23,644 nt of DNA, from contig CAJTZL010000049.1 in the NCBI GenBank assembly GCA_910583695.1, positions 1 through 23,644 on the forward strand, in the 5' to 3' direction. Below the pieces are notes generated by a model, which was not told the origin of the DNA, did not search any database, and saw only the letters and a program-made list of their open reading frames with translations. Below, one piece after another: positions 6,590-15,019 of this stretch. A program made the translations under genes and the position numbers. Numbering within the stretch: the first letter of the stretch is position 1; every line of letters starts with the position of its first letter. The DNA is from an uncultured Oscillibacter sp. GTDB taxonomy: Bacteria > Bacillota > Clostridia > Oscillospirales > Oscillospiraceae.

Positions 6590-7711
6590 TCAGATTTTAA
6601 TGAGCTCGTACTTCCGGCTTCCCAGGCCCAGCTTCTCCGCGTGCTCCAGGCAGGACTGCCAGTGGGTGTCGGGGTGGGCCGCCTGGAGGATGTCGCCGCA
6701 GGAGCAGTCGAAGCCCTCGTCAAACAGCACGGAGCCCGGCATGGGGGGCTGGGCCGCCACCGCGTCGGCACAGGCCTGATCCAGGGCCACAGGGTCGAAG
6801 GAGGCGAACATGCCCACATCTGCGGCGATGGGGACGTCGTTTTCCCCGTGGCAGTCGCAGTTGGGGGAGACGTCCAGTACCAGGGACACGTGGAAGCAGG
6901 GCCGCCCGTCCACCACGGCCTTGGTGTACTCGGCAATTTTCTTGTTCAGGATGGTGGGGGCCTCGTCATAGAGGCAGTCGATGGCGTCCTTGGGGCAGAC
7001 GGCGAGGCACCGGCCGCAGCCTACGCATTTGTCCGTGTCGATGGAAGCCTTGCCGTCGGGGCCGAACCCGGGGGCGTCGTGGGCGCAGATTTTGGCGCAG
7101 GCTTTACAGCCGATGCACTTGTCCGCCTTGACAAAGGGCTTGCCGGAGTTGTGCTGTTCCATCTTGCCCGCCCGGGAGCCGCAGCCCATGCCGATGTTTT
7201 TCAGCGCGCCGCCCATGCCCGCCTGCTCGTGGCCCTTGAAGTGGGTGAGGGAAACGAACACGTCCGCATCCATGACGGCCCGGCCGATTTTGGCCTCCTT
7301 TACATACTCGCCGCCCTCTACGGGGACGGAGACCTCGTCGGTGCCCTTCAAGCCGTCGGCAATGACCACGTGGCAGCCTGTGGCATAGGGGTGGAAGCCG
7401 TTGACATAGGCGGATTCCAGGTGGTCCAGTGCGTTCTTCCGCCCGCCCACGTACAGCGTGTTGCAGTCCGTCAGGAAGGGCCTGCCTCCCTGGGACTTCA
7501 CCAGCTCCGCCACGGCCCGGGCCCAGTTGGGCCGGAGATAGGCCAGGTTCCCCGGTTCACCGAAGTGCATCTTGATGGCAACAAATTTGTCCTCCATGTC
7601 GATCTCGCCGAAGCCGGCGGTCATCATCAGCCGGGCCAGCTTCTGGGGCAGGTTCTCCCGCCAGCTGGGGCAGCGGAAGTCCGCAAAATAGACCTTGGAC
7701 GTTTCAGCCAT
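6590..7711 (-). CDS. DUF362 domain protein with two 4Fe-4S ferredoxin motifs
   Basis: A 373-residue cytoplasmic iron-sulfur protein. A DUF362 domain (about 5-190 and again 255-350) surrounds a bacterial ferredoxin insert with two cluster motifs, CIGCKACAKIC (C199, C202, C205, C209) and CVGCGRCLAVCP (C229, C232, C235, C239). The flanks hold conserved-looking stretches such as KMHFGEPGN, SLTHFKGHEQAGMGGALKN and a Cys-containing NCDCHGEND. The family is widespread in anaerobes and presumed to be redox-active, but its substrate is unknown. I take ATG 7711 (MAETSKVYF); ATG 7717, two codons earlier, is nearly as good, with AAGGAG 4 nt before it. The gene is alone on its strand with a promoter and terminator. 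Confidence 0.92.
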   Translation of the reverse strand: MAETSKVYFADFRCPSWRENLPQKLARLMMTAGFGEIDMEDKFVAIKMHFGEPGNLAYLRPNWARAVAELVKSQGGRPFLTDCNTLYVGGRKNALDHLESAYVNGFHPYATGCHVVIADGLKGTDEVSVPVEGGEYVKEAKIGRAVMDADVFVSLTHFKGHEQAGMGGALKNIGMGCGSRAGKMEQHNSGKPFVKADKCIGCKACAKICAHDAPGFGPDGKASIDTDKCVGCGRCLAVCPKDAIDCLYDEAPTILNKKIAEYTKAVVDGRPCFHVSLVLDVSPNCDCHGENDVPIAADVGMFASFDPVALDQACADAVAAQPPMPGSVLFDEGFDCSCGDILQAAHPDTHWQSCLEHAEKLGLGSRKYELIKI

Positions 7712-7758
7712 GATCATCGTTCTCCTTTTTCGTTGGTTTCCCTGGTTGTTTGGCCAAC

Positions 7759-7789
7759 AGTGTATCACATGGAGTACGGTCCATGTCAA
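7759..7789 (-). promoter_or_regulatory. Promoter of the DUF362/ferredoxin gene
   Basis: On the minus strand a consensus TTGACA (plus-strand 7784-7789) precedes TACACT (7759-7764) with a 19-nt spacer; shifting to GATACA gives 17 nt. Confidence 0.5.
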
Positions 7790-7837
7790 GCCCTTTCCGG
7801 CATTTGGGGCGGGAATGTAAAAAAACCGTTTTGGCGG

Positions 7838-7866
7838 TTGTATTCACCGGCCGCTTGTGCTAAACT
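7838..7866 (+). promoter_or_regulatory. Possible promoter of the ddl-murF cluster
   Basis: TTGTAT (7838-7843), a 17-nt spacer and TAAACT (7861-7866) lie 50 nt before the ddl ATG. A consensus TATAAT at 7876-7881 is an alternative -10 with a poorer -35 (TTGTGC at 15 nt). Confidence 0.45.
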
Positions 7867-7916
7867 ATAGCAGATTATAATAAGATGAAACGAATACCAT
7901 ATCTGGAGGATATTGC

Positions 7917-8969
7917 ATGAAGATCGTCGTATTGGCCGGGGGCCTTTCCACGGAACGGGCCGTCTCCCTGGTGACGGGCACCGGTATCTGCCGCAGTTTG
8001 CGGGAGCGGGGACACCGGGCCATTCTGGTCGATTTGTTTCTGGGGGTGGAGGAGGTCCCGGAGGACCTGGAGACCCTCTTTGACGCGGCGGACGGCCTGT
8101 GCCCCGACGCAAAAATCGAGACCACGGCCCCGGACCTGGAGGCCGTCCGGCGGAGCCGGAGGGACCGGAGCCCCCAGATTTTTGGGCCCAATGTGCTGGA
8201 GCTCTGCCGGCGGGCGGACATCGTGTTCCTGGGGCTCCACGGACAGGACGGGGAGGATGGAAGGGTCCAGGCCGCCCTGGAGCTGCTGGGGGTGCCCTAC
8301 ACCGGGTCCGGGTATCTGGCCTCCGGCGTCGCCATGGACAAGGCGGTGGCCAAGCGGGTCATGACCGCCGAGGGTGTTCCCACCCCCGGGTGGAAGACCC
8401 TGGAGTACAGCCAGGCGGAGACGTACCGCCTGGCGCAGGAGCTGCCCATGCCCTGCGTCATCAAATGCACCACCGGCGGGTCCTCCCTGGGCGTTTTCCT
8501 GCCGGAGGACCGGGTGGAGCTCCAGGAAGCCCTGGTAAGGGTCCGGCAGTTCGGCGGCGAGGTCATCTGGGAGGAACGGATCTATGGCCGGGAGCTGACG
8601 GTGGCGGTGCTGGGAGACCGGGCCCTGCCCGCCGTGGAGACCACCCCCGCCGGGAAGGACTTCGACTACGCCGCCAAGTACCAGAAGGGCGGCGCCCGGG
8701 AGGTCTGCCCCGCCCCTCTGACGGAGGCGGAGGCCGCCGCCGCCGGGGAGCTGGCTCTCCGGGCCCACAAGGCCCTGGGGCTGGCGGTGTATTCCCGGAC
8801 GGACATGATTCTGGACAAGGACGGAAGGCTCTGGTGCCTGGAGTCCAACTCCCTGCCGGGGATGACCCCCACCAGCTTCGTGCCCCAGGAGGCCGCCGCC
8901 GTGGGAATGAGCTACGGCGAGCTGTGTGAGGAAATCGTGCGGCTGTCCCTGGAGATCAAGCGCCGCTGA
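7917..8969 (+). CDS. ddl: D-alanine--D-alanine ligase
   Basis: A 350-residue ATP-grasp enzyme that joins two D-Ala for the peptidoglycan pentapeptide in the cytoplasm. Seen in order: the N-terminal AGGLSTERAVSL loop, LHGQDGEDG, the lid-region CTTGGSSLGVF (the conserved GSS.GV core), EERIYGREL, the omega-loop DFDYAAKYQKGG, and the C-terminal metal and substrate motif ESNSLPGMTPTS. Tyr in the omega loop rather than His argues for D-Ala-D-Ala and not the D-Ala-D-Lac activity of vancomycin-resistance ligases. TGGAGG lies 7 nt before the ATG. It opens the plus-strand run and is followed by murF, which consumes its product, so the pair is functionally coherent. An 88-nt gap with a TATAAT box (9007-9012) separates them, so murF may also have its own promoter. 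Confidence 0.95.
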   Translation: MKIVVLAGGLSTERAVSLVTGTGICRSLRERGHRAILVDLFLGVEEVPEDLETLFDAADGLCPDAKIETTAPDLEAVRRSRRDRSPQIFGPNVLELCRRADIVFLGLHGQDGEDGRVQAALELLGVPYTGSGYLASGVAMDKAVAKRVMTAEGVPTPGWKTLEYSQAETYRLAQELPMPCVIKCTTGGSSLGVFLPEDRVELQEALVRVRQFGGEVIWEERIYGRELTVAVLGDRALPAVETTPAGKDFDYAAKYQKGGAREVCPAPLTEAEAAAAGELALRAHKALGLAVYSRTDMILDKDGRLWCLESNSLPGMTPTSFVPQEAAAVGMSYGELCEEIVRLSLEIKRR

Positions 8970-9057
8970 ACGCACTTGATGCCGCCCGGCAGCTGATTGT
9001 ACATACTATAATTAAAGAAAGAAAACGCGCCTTGCGGGGCGCGAGGAGGACGATGGA

Positions 9058-10431
9058 ATGGAGCCCATGACTGTTGGCCAGATTGCCGCCGCCGTGGACG
9101 GTGTGTGGCTGAACCCCGGAGAGAACGCCCCCGCCGTCACCGCGGTCTGCACCGACAGCCGCAGGCTGATCCCCGGCTGCCTCTTCCTGCCCTGGGTGGG
9201 AGAGCGGTTCGACGGACACGACTTTATTGACGGAGCCCTGGCCTCCGGCGCGGCGGGATGCCTCTGCGCCCGGACGCCGGAGACCCTCCGGAAGGATAAA
9301 TTCTACATCCGGGTCCCGGACACCCGGCTGGCCCTCAAGGCCCTGGCCTCCGCCTACCGGGACCGGTTTTCCATTCCGGTGATTCAAGTCACCGGCAGCG
9401 TGGGAAAGACCACCACCAAGGAAATGATTGCCGCCGTGCTGGGGGCCAGGGTCCGGGTGTGGAAAACCCCGGAGAACTACAACAACGACGTGGGGACCCC
9501 CCTGACCCTGCTGGGCCTGACGGGGGAGCACGAGGCGGCGGTCATCGAGACCGGCATGAACCACTTCGGGGAAATCGAATACCTCACGGAGATGGTGAAG
9601 CCGGATGTGGCCGTCATTTCCAACATCGGCGACGCCCACATTGAGCACCTGGGGAGCCGGGAGGGCATTCTGCGTGCCAAGTGTGAGATTTTCTCCCACC
9701 TGAACAAGAATGGACTGGTGATTCTGAACGGGGACGACGCTCTGCTGGACACTGTGGCGGCATCCTTCCGGACCGTCCGCTGCGGCAAATCCCAGCACTG
9801 TCAGGCACGGATCACCGAAATTTCCGACCACGGCGTGGAGGGCATCCGCTGCACCGTGGTGACGGAGAAGGACCGCTATCCGCTGGATATCCCCGCCCCC
9901 GGGGAGCACATGGCCTATGCCGCCGCCATCGCCGTGGCGGCCGGGGAGGCCCTGGGCCTGAGCCGGGAGGAAATTGTCCGGGGGGCAGCCTCCTATGTGC
10001 CGTCGGGGAGCCGGATGCGGGTGCTCCGCCTGGCGGAGCGGCGGATGCTTCTGGACGACTGCTACAACGCCAATCCCCAGTCCGTGGCGGCGGCCCTGGA
10101 AATTCTGGCCCGGACGGAGTGCGACAATCGGGTGGCCGTCCTGGGGGACATGGGGGAGCTGGGCGACATCGGAAACCGGGCTCACTACAACATGGGGGCC
10201 CTGGCGGCCATGCTGGGGGTGGATCTGGTGTTCGCCGTGGGCAGCGGAGAGCTGGCGGGGAAGATCGCCGACGGCGTGGCCCTCAGCGGCGGGTCGGTCC
10301 AGTACTTTCCTACGAAGGAGGAGGCCCTGCCGGAGCTCCGGCGGCAGCTGAGGCCGGGGACCATCATGCTGGTGAAGGCCTCCCATGCCATGAAGTTTGA
10401 ATGGCTGGTGGAGCGCCTGCAGGAAACCTGA
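9058..10431 (+). CDS. murF: UDP-MurNAc-tripeptide--D-Ala-D-Ala ligase
   Basis: A 457-residue Mur ligase that adds D-Ala-D-Ala to the UDP-MurNAc-tripeptide, the last cytoplasmic step of precursor assembly. The N-terminal substrate domain contains VCTDSRRLIPGCLF; the ATP P-loop is VTGSVGKTTTKEM (about residue 113 on); NYNNDVGTPLTLL, ETGMNHFGEI and NIGDAHIEHLGS are central-domain motifs typical of MurF; the C-terminal domain has LLDDCYNANPQS and LGDMGELG. Its length is normal. ATG 9058 is 8 nt after AGGAGG (9044-9049). A GC hairpin (about 9026-9043) abuts the ribosome site, and a 5-codon mini-frame starting at ATG 9053 ends across the murF start. Confidence 0.97.
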   Translation: MEPMTVGQIAAAVDGVWLNPGENAPAVTAVCTDSRRLIPGCLFLPWVGERFDGHDFIDGALASGAAGCLCARTPETLRKDKFYIRVPDTRLALKALASAYRDRFSIPVIQVTGSVGKTTTKEMIAAVLGARVRVWKTPENYNNDVGTPLTLLGLTGEHEAAVIETGMNHFGEIEYLTEMVKPDVAVISNIGDAHIEHLGSREGILRAKCEIFSHLNKNGLVILNGDDALLDTVAASFRTVRCGKSQHCQARITEISDHGVEGIRCTVVTEKDRYPLDIPAPGEHMAYAAAIAVAAGEALGLSREEIVRGAASYVPSGSRMRVLRLAERRMLLDDCYNANPQSVAAALEILARTECDNRVAVLGDMGELGDIGNRAHYNMGALAAMLGVDLVFAVGSGELAGKIADGVALSGGSVQYFPTKEEALPELRRQLRPGTIMLVKASHAMKFEWLVERLQET

Positions 10432-10455
10432 ACAGAGAATGAACGATGGAGCGCT

Positions 10456-12354
10456 ATGATTGAAATACAGATCAACTCCCTGGTCAAGTCCTTTGAGGTG
10501 GGGCACAGCGTCCTGGACGGCCTGACCTTCCAGATTGACCGAGGGGAGCGGGTGGGCCTGCTGGGCCGGAACGGCGCGGGCAAAACCACCCTGTTTCGCA
10601 TATTGACGGGAGAGCTGGACCACGACGAGGGACAGGTTTCCATTGCCTCCGGGCACCGCCTGGGCCTGATTTCCCAGATTCCCGTGTACCCGGCGGGGTA
10701 CACCGTGGAGGATGTCCTCCGCTCCGCCTTCCGGCGGCTGGAGAGCCTGGCCGGGGAGATGGAGGCTCTGGAGGGCCGCATGGCGGCGGGGGAATCGGAC
10801 CCGGCGCTGCTGCGGCGCTACGGTTCCCTGACGGAGCGGTTTGAAGTGTTCGGGGGCTATGACACCGACGTGGCCGTGAATAAAATTGCCAACGGCCTCT
10901 CCATCTCCCCGGAGCAGCGGGAGCAGCTGTTCGACAGCCTCTCCGGCGGGGAGAAAACCCGGGTGAACCTGGGCCGCCTCATTCTGGAGGACACGGACAT
11001 CCTGCTGCTGGACGAGCCCACGAACCACCTGGATCTCCACGCCACGGAGTGGCTGGAGGAGTATATCCGGGGCTTCCGGGGCACCGTTGTCGCCATCTCC
11101 CACGACCGCTATTTCCTGGACCGGGTAGTCACCCGTGTCATTGAGATTGAGAACGGAAAGGCGGAGTTCTACAGCGGAAACTACAGCTTTTACGCCGTGG
11201 AAAAGGAGCGCCGCTATCAGGAGCGCCTGAAACAGTACCAGAAGGAACAGGCGAAGATCGAACAGCTGGAAAAGGCGGCGGAGCAGCTGCGGGTTTGGGC
11301 CTTCATGGGCATGGACAAGACCTACCGCCGGGCCGTGAACATCGAACGGCGCATTGAGCGGATGCGCACCACCACCAAGCCCACGAAGGCCCGGAAGATG
11401 GACGCCCGGTTTTCCACCGCCGAGTTCCACGGGGATGAGGTGCTGGGGATTCGGAATCTGGCCAAGTCTTACGGGGACAAGCATCTCTTTGACAACATCA
11501 CTCTGAAGGTAGAGGGAGGGGAGCGGATTGCCCTCATCGGGGACAACGGGACGGGAAAATCCACCCTCATCAAGATGATCATGGGGGAGTTGTACCCCGA
11601 CGACGGGCGCATCAAGTTGGGACCCCAGGCGAAGCCCGCCTACCTGCCCCAGATCATCCGCTTTGACCACCCGGACTGGAATCTGGTGGAGGTCATGTGC
11701 GCCTCCAAGCGGGGCCTCTCCGCCCAGAGCGCCCGGAACCGGCTGGCGGCCTATGACTTCCGGGGGGAGGACGTGTTCAAGCCCGTGTCCGTCCTCTCCG
11801 GCGGGGAGCAGAGCCGGCTGCGGCTTTGCATGCTGATGGACGGGGAGATCAACTTCCTCATTCTGGACGAGCCCACGAACCATTTGGACATCGCCTCGCG
11901 GGAGTGGATTGAGGAGGCGGTGGAGAGCTACGATGGGACGCTGCTGTTTGTCAGCCACGACCGCTATTTCATCAACCGCTTCGCCACGCGGATTTGGGAG
12001 CTGGCGAATGAGACGATTACGGACTATCCCTGCGGCTTCGCCCAGTACCGGCAGATGAAGGCCCAGGAGGCGGCGGAGAAGACCGAGCCCCCCAAGCCCG
12101 CCAGGGAAAAGGCCGAGCGCCCCGCCCGTGGCAGCCGGGCCCAGCAGAACGCCCGGCGGCAGCTGACCATCTGCGAGCGGGACATCGCCAGGGCGGAGGG
12201 GCGCATTGCCGCCTTGGAGGCGGACATGGAGGCCGCCGCCTGCGACTATGAAAAGCTGACGGAGCTGACGGCGGAGCGGGAGGCCGCCCAGGGAGAGCTG
12301 GACGTCCTCTACGAGCGCTGGGAACAGCTCAGCGAGGAGGCCGGGGAGGTATGA
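10456..12354 (+). CDS. ABC-F family ribosome-associated ATPase
   Basis: A 632-residue soluble twin-ATPase of the ABC-F family, which binds the ribosomal E site and relieves stalled translation; some members protect against antibiotics. Domain 1 has Walker A GRNGAGKTT (37-45), signature LSGGEKTRV and Walker B LLLDEPTNHLDL. A helical interdomain linker of about 80 residues (KERRYQERLKQYQKEQAKIE onward) follows. Domain 2 has GDNGTGKST, LSGGEQSRL and LDEPTNHLD. A charged tail (about 540-632) predicted as coiled coil resembles the Uup C-terminal domain. No transmembrane segments exist, so it is not a transporter. The arrangement is nearer to Uup/YdiF-like housekeeping members than to the resistance ARE-ABC-F group, but that is a judgement by eye. 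It starts 24 nt after murF. Confidence 0.93.
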   Translation: MIEIQINSLVKSFEVGHSVLDGLTFQIDRGERVGLLGRNGAGKTTLFRILTGELDHDEGQVSIASGHRLGLISQIPVYPAGYTVEDVLRSAFRRLESLAGEMEALEGRMAAGESDPALLRRYGSLTERFEVFGGYDTDVAVNKIANGLSISPEQREQLFDSLSGGEKTRVNLGRLILEDTDILLLDEPTNHLDLHATEWLEEYIRGFRGTVVAISHDRYFLDRVVTRVIEIENGKAEFYSGNYSFYAVEKERRYQERLKQYQKEQAKIEQLEKAAEQLRVWAFMGMDKTYRRAVNIERRIERMRTTTKPTKARKMDARFSTAEFHGDEVLGIRNLAKSYGDKHLFDNITLKVEGGERIALIGDNGTGKSTLIKMIMGELYPDDGRIKLGPQAKPAYLPQIIRFDHPDWNLVEVMCASKRGLSAQSARNRLAAYDFRGEDVFKPVSVLSGGEQSRLRLCMLMDGEINFLILDEPTNHLDIASREWIEEAVESYDGTLLFVSHDRYFINRFATRIWELANETITDYPCGFAQYRQMKAQEAAEKTEPPKPAREKAERPARGSRAQQNARRQLTICERDIARAEGRIAALEADMEAAACDYEKLTELTAEREAAQGELDVLYERWEQLSEEAGEV

Positions 12355-13112
12355 CGGCAAAATGGCTTTGCCGCATTGTACGGCCGACCCTGGCGCTGGC
12401 GGGACTGGCCCTGGTGCTCGTTCCCAATGGAATGCGCTTTACCGGGTACCTCCTCCTGGGCATTCTGGCGGTTTGGTATTGCGGGCTGTATCTTCATCGC
12501 TGGGGAAAAAAGTCCCGGACGGGGAAGCTCTGCTTCCGTATGTTTCTTGCGGGCCTGAGCCTTGGTGCTGTGTGCCTGGTGAGCATCGAGGCCGCCGTTG
12601 TCTTCCGGGGAGAGGCGGACAACTCCGCCGTCCCCGTGGACGCGGTGATTGTCCTGGGGGCCGGGGTCAACGGGGAAACCCCCTCGGCGGCGCTGTGGTC
12701 CCGCATCCGGGCGGCGGAGGCATATCTGGAAACCCGTCCGGACATTCCGGTGGTCCTCTCCGGAGGACAGGGGGCCGGGGAGGCCATCTCCGAGGCGGAG
12801 GCCATGCGCCGGGCTCTGTGGACGGAGGACGAGGCGGAAAACGCCCGCCTGCTTCTGGAGGAGCGGTCCACCAATACGGCGGAAAACTTCCGCTTTTCCA
12901 AGGAGCTGCTGGAGGCGCGGGGCCTGGACACGGAGACGGCCGTCATCGCCGTTGTGACCAACGATTTTCACTGCTTCCGGGCGCACATGATTGCCCGGAA
13001 GCAGGGGCTCCGGACCATTGACATCCCGGCGGAGCTGCCCTGGTGGTGGCTCACGGCCAATTACTATTTGAGAGAAGCCTTTGCCGTGGTAAAGACGGCA
13101 TTGCTGGACTGA
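12351..13112 (+). CDS. YdcF/DUF218-like membrane protein
   Basis: A 253-residue protein with hydrophobic helices near 10-25, 30-48 and 64-86 followed by a DUF218 (YdcF/SanA-type) domain. Its motifs are VDAVIVLGAGVNGETPS, RIRAAEAYL, VVLSGGQG, SEAEAMRRAL, ERSTNTAEN and VVTNDFHCFRAHMIA. The domain probably faces outward. Members are linked to cell-envelope integrity (SanA and ElyC in enterobacteria), but no activity is firmly established for this group. The ATG overlaps the ABC-F stop codon (ATGA), indicating translational coupling. Placement next to murF is consistent with an envelope role. Confidence 0.88.
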   Translation: MTAKWLCRIVRPTLALAGLALVLVPNGMRFTGYLLLGILAVWYCGLYLHRWGKKSRTGKLCFRMFLAGLSLGAVCLVSIEAAVVFRGEADNSAVPVDAVIVLGAGVNGETPSAALWSRIRAAEAYLETRPDIPVVLSGGQGAGEAISEAEAMRRALWTEDEAENARLLLEERSTNTAENFRFSKELLEARGLDTETAVIAVVTNDFHCFRAHMIARKQGLRTIDIPAELPWWWLTANYYLREAFAVVKTALLD

Positions 13113-13131
13113 ATCAAAGGAGGAACGCCAA

Positions 13132-13629
13132 GTGGCATGGAACAACGTGCTGTGCGTGTATTATTCCCGGACGGGAAACACCCGGGCGGCCATGGAGGAG
13201 ATCTCCAAGGCCCTGGGAGCGGAGCTGGCGGAGCTTCAGGACAGCGTGGACCGCAGCGGCTGGGGCGGCTGGCTCCGGTGCGGCGTGGACGCCATGCGCC
13301 GGACGCTGCCCGCCGTGAAATGCACCGCCCGGTTTCCCCTGACGGATTACCGGCTGGTGATCGTGGGCTCCCCGGTCTGGGCGGGGCGGTGCAGCTCCGT
13401 GGTGCGGAGCTTTTTGAAGGAGAACGGAAAGCATATCCGCAACGCCTCCTATGTGCTCACCCGGGGCTGCGAGGATAAGAACGAGGAAATCTTTGAGCAG
13501 ATGGACCGGTACGTTCCCTGCGGGCACCGGACGGCGGTGTCCCTGCGGAGCGGTTCCGTGGGCTACGCCTTCTGGCAGGAGGAATTTCTCCGCCAGACCC
13601 AGGAGTTTTTGCAGACAAATGGGCGGTAG
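13132..13629 (+). CDS. Flavodoxin-like protein
   Basis: A 165-residue short-chain flavodoxin-fold protein. Near the N-terminus, VYYSRTGNTRAAM is the FMN-phosphate loop ((S/T)xTGNT). VIVGSPVWAGRCSS is the second FMN-contacting loop and VLTRGC the third region. It should carry electrons using FMN in the cytoplasm. The start is GTG at 13132, 8 nt after AAAGGAGG (13116-13123); the nearby ATG at 13137 is in another frame. It lies 19 nt after the ydcF-like gene and 45 nt before prfA, so it is probably in the same transcript. The redox partner is unknown. Confidence 0.9.
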   Translation: MAWNNVLCVYYSRTGNTRAAMEEISKALGAELAELQDSVDRSGWGGWLRCGVDAMRRTLPAVKCTARFPLTDYRLVIVGSPVWAGRCSSVVRSFLKENGKHIRNASYVLTRGCEDKNEEIFEQMDRYVPCGHRTAVSLRSGSVGYAFWQEEFLRQTQEFLQTNGR

Positions 13630-13674
13630 GTTTTTCCGGTTTCGACGACTATATTTTTCCCAGGGAGACATGCT

Positions 13675-14733
13675 ATGCTGGAAAGACTAAAGGAGCTGGC
13701 GCTGCGGAAGGAAGACCTGGAGGCCCAGCTGGCGGACCCCGCCGTTTACGGCGGCGGGGGAAGGCTGGCGGCCATTCAGCGGGAATTGAAGGAGCTGACG
13801 CCGGTGGTGGAGGCCGCAGAGGCCCTGGCGGCGGCGGAGCGCCGCCGGGAGGAGGCGGAGGCCCTGCTCCGGGACCCGGAGATGAAGGGCCTGGCCCAGG
13901 AGGAGCTGGCCGCCGCCAAGGAGGAGGCGGAGCGCCTCCGGATGGAATTGAAGCGGCTGCTGCTGCCCCGGGACCCCAACGACGGGCGGAACGTCATTTT
14001 GGAGATTCGCGCCGGGGTGGGCGGCGAGGAGGCCGCCCTTTTCGCCGGGGAGCTTTTGCGGATGTACGCCATGTACGCCCAGCGCCGGGGCTGGCGGACG
14101 GAGGTTCTCAGCGCCAGCGAGACGGAGCTGGGAGGGGTGAAGGAGTGCGGTGTGCTCATTGAGGGGGAGGACGTGTTCTCCCGCCTGAAATTTGAAAGCG
14201 GCGTCCATCAGGTGAAACGGGTCCCGGAAACGGAGTCCAGCGGCCGCATCCAGACCAGCACCGCCACGGTGGCGGTCCTCCCCGAGGCGGAGGAGGTGGA
14301 CGTGGCCATCGACCCCAAGGACCTTCAGATCGACACCTACCGCTCCTCCGGCGCGGGGGGACAGCACATCAACAAAACGGAGTCCGCCATCCGAATCACC
14401 CACCTGCCCACAGGGACGGTTGTAACCTGTCAGGATGAGCGGAGCCAGTACAAGAACCGGGACAAGGCCATGCGGGTTCTCCGCTCCCGGCTCTACCAGC
14501 GGGAACGGGAAAAGCAGGACGCCGCCGCCGCCTCGGAGCGGAAAAGCCAGGTGGGCGGCGCGTGGCGCAGTGAGAAGGTGCGGACCTACCGCTTTTTGCA
14601 GAGCCAGGTGGTGGAGCACCGGATTGGACTGACGGTGTACCGCCTGGACGCGGTGCTGAACGGCGACCTGGACGAGATCATCGACGCTCTGGTTACGGCG
14701 GACACGGCGGCGCGGCTGGGGGGCGGCGCGTGA
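13675..14733 (+). CDS. prfA: Peptide chain release factor 1
   Basis: A 352-residue class I release factor that reads UAA and UAG stop codons and triggers peptide release on the ribosome. The catalytic GGQ is at 228-230 inside SGAGGQHINKTESA. The codon-recognition tripeptide is P184-E185-T186, a P.T motif as expected for RF1 and not the SPF of RF2. An N-terminal coiled-coil domain rich in Glu/Arg (about 1-100) is present. AGGGAGA precedes the ATG. RF1 genes in Firmicutes often lie beside prmC, which methylates the GGQ glutamine, and sua5; here a Sua5 fusion follows but prmC is not in the window. The stop overlaps the next gene's GTG. Confidence 0.96.
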   Translation: MLERLKELALRKEDLEAQLADPAVYGGGGRLAAIQRELKELTPVVEAAEALAAAERRREEAEALLRDPEMKGLAQEELAAAKEEAERLRMELKRLLLPRDPNDGRNVILEIRAGVGGEEAALFAGELLRMYAMYAQRRGWRTEVLSASETELGGVKECGVLIEGEDVFSRLKFESGVHQVKRVPETESSGRIQTSTATVAVLPEAEEVDVAIDPKDLQIDTYRSSGAGGQHINKTESAIRITHLPTGTVVTCQDERSQYKNRDKAMRVLRSRLYQREREKQDAAAASERKSQVGGAWRSEKVRTYRFLQSQVVEHRIGLTVYRLDAVLNGDLDEIIDALVTADTAARLGGGA

Positions 14734-15008
14734 GGCGGGCGGCAGAATGGCTGGCCCGGGCGGCGGGGGCGGCCCTGACGGCGGCCTTGACCGGGTTGGA
14801 AGCCCTGCTGGCTTGGGGCTGGCTCCGGGGAACGCGGTATGTGATGACATACGGGAAATTGGAAAATCCCTATGCCGCGGAGGATGCGGAGCTGGCGGGA
14901 CTCTGCGCGCTGATTCTTCTGCCGCTGTGGCTGGCGGCGCTGGCGTGGGCGGTGTACGAAACGGTTTTGTGGTGGAAAAAGCGGGCGGGAGCCCGGATGG
15001 AGAGATAG
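14730..15008 (+). CDS. Small two-helix membrane protein
   Basis: A 92-residue protein I cannot place in a family. Two hydrophobic segments (about 10-32 and 57-82) are separated by a polar loop with ENPYAAEDAELA; the tail KKRAGARMER is basic, suggesting both ends are cytoplasmic. The GTG start overlaps the prfA stop (GTGA) with a G-rich site just before it; the next in-frame Met is residue 39, which would remove the first helix. Tight coupling on both sides, with 11 nt to the Sua5-CoaE start, supports it being real. Confidence 0.65.
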   Translation: MRRAAEWLARAAGAALTAALTGLEALLAWGWLRGTRYVMTYGKLENPYAAEDAELAGLCALILLPLWLAALAWAVYETVLWWKKRAGARMER

Positions 15009-15019
15009 AGGCGAAGAAT

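Noticed and set aside
7821..7842. Minus-strand terminator-like hairpin AACCG/CGGTT with a U run
   Set aside because: No minus-strand gene lies to its right to be terminated, and the stem is only 5 bp; probably chance within the ddl promoter region.
8956..12360. 1134-codon open frame antisense to murF and the ABC-F gene
   Set aside because: Spans two convincing genes on the other strand and reads as low-complexity Leu/Gly/Pro/His sequence; codon-bias artefact.
14747..15019. Extended N-terminus of the Sua5-CoaE protein
   Set aside because: The extension reads as Gly-rich shadow of the overlapping membrane-protein gene; Sua5 homology begins at the ATG at 15020.
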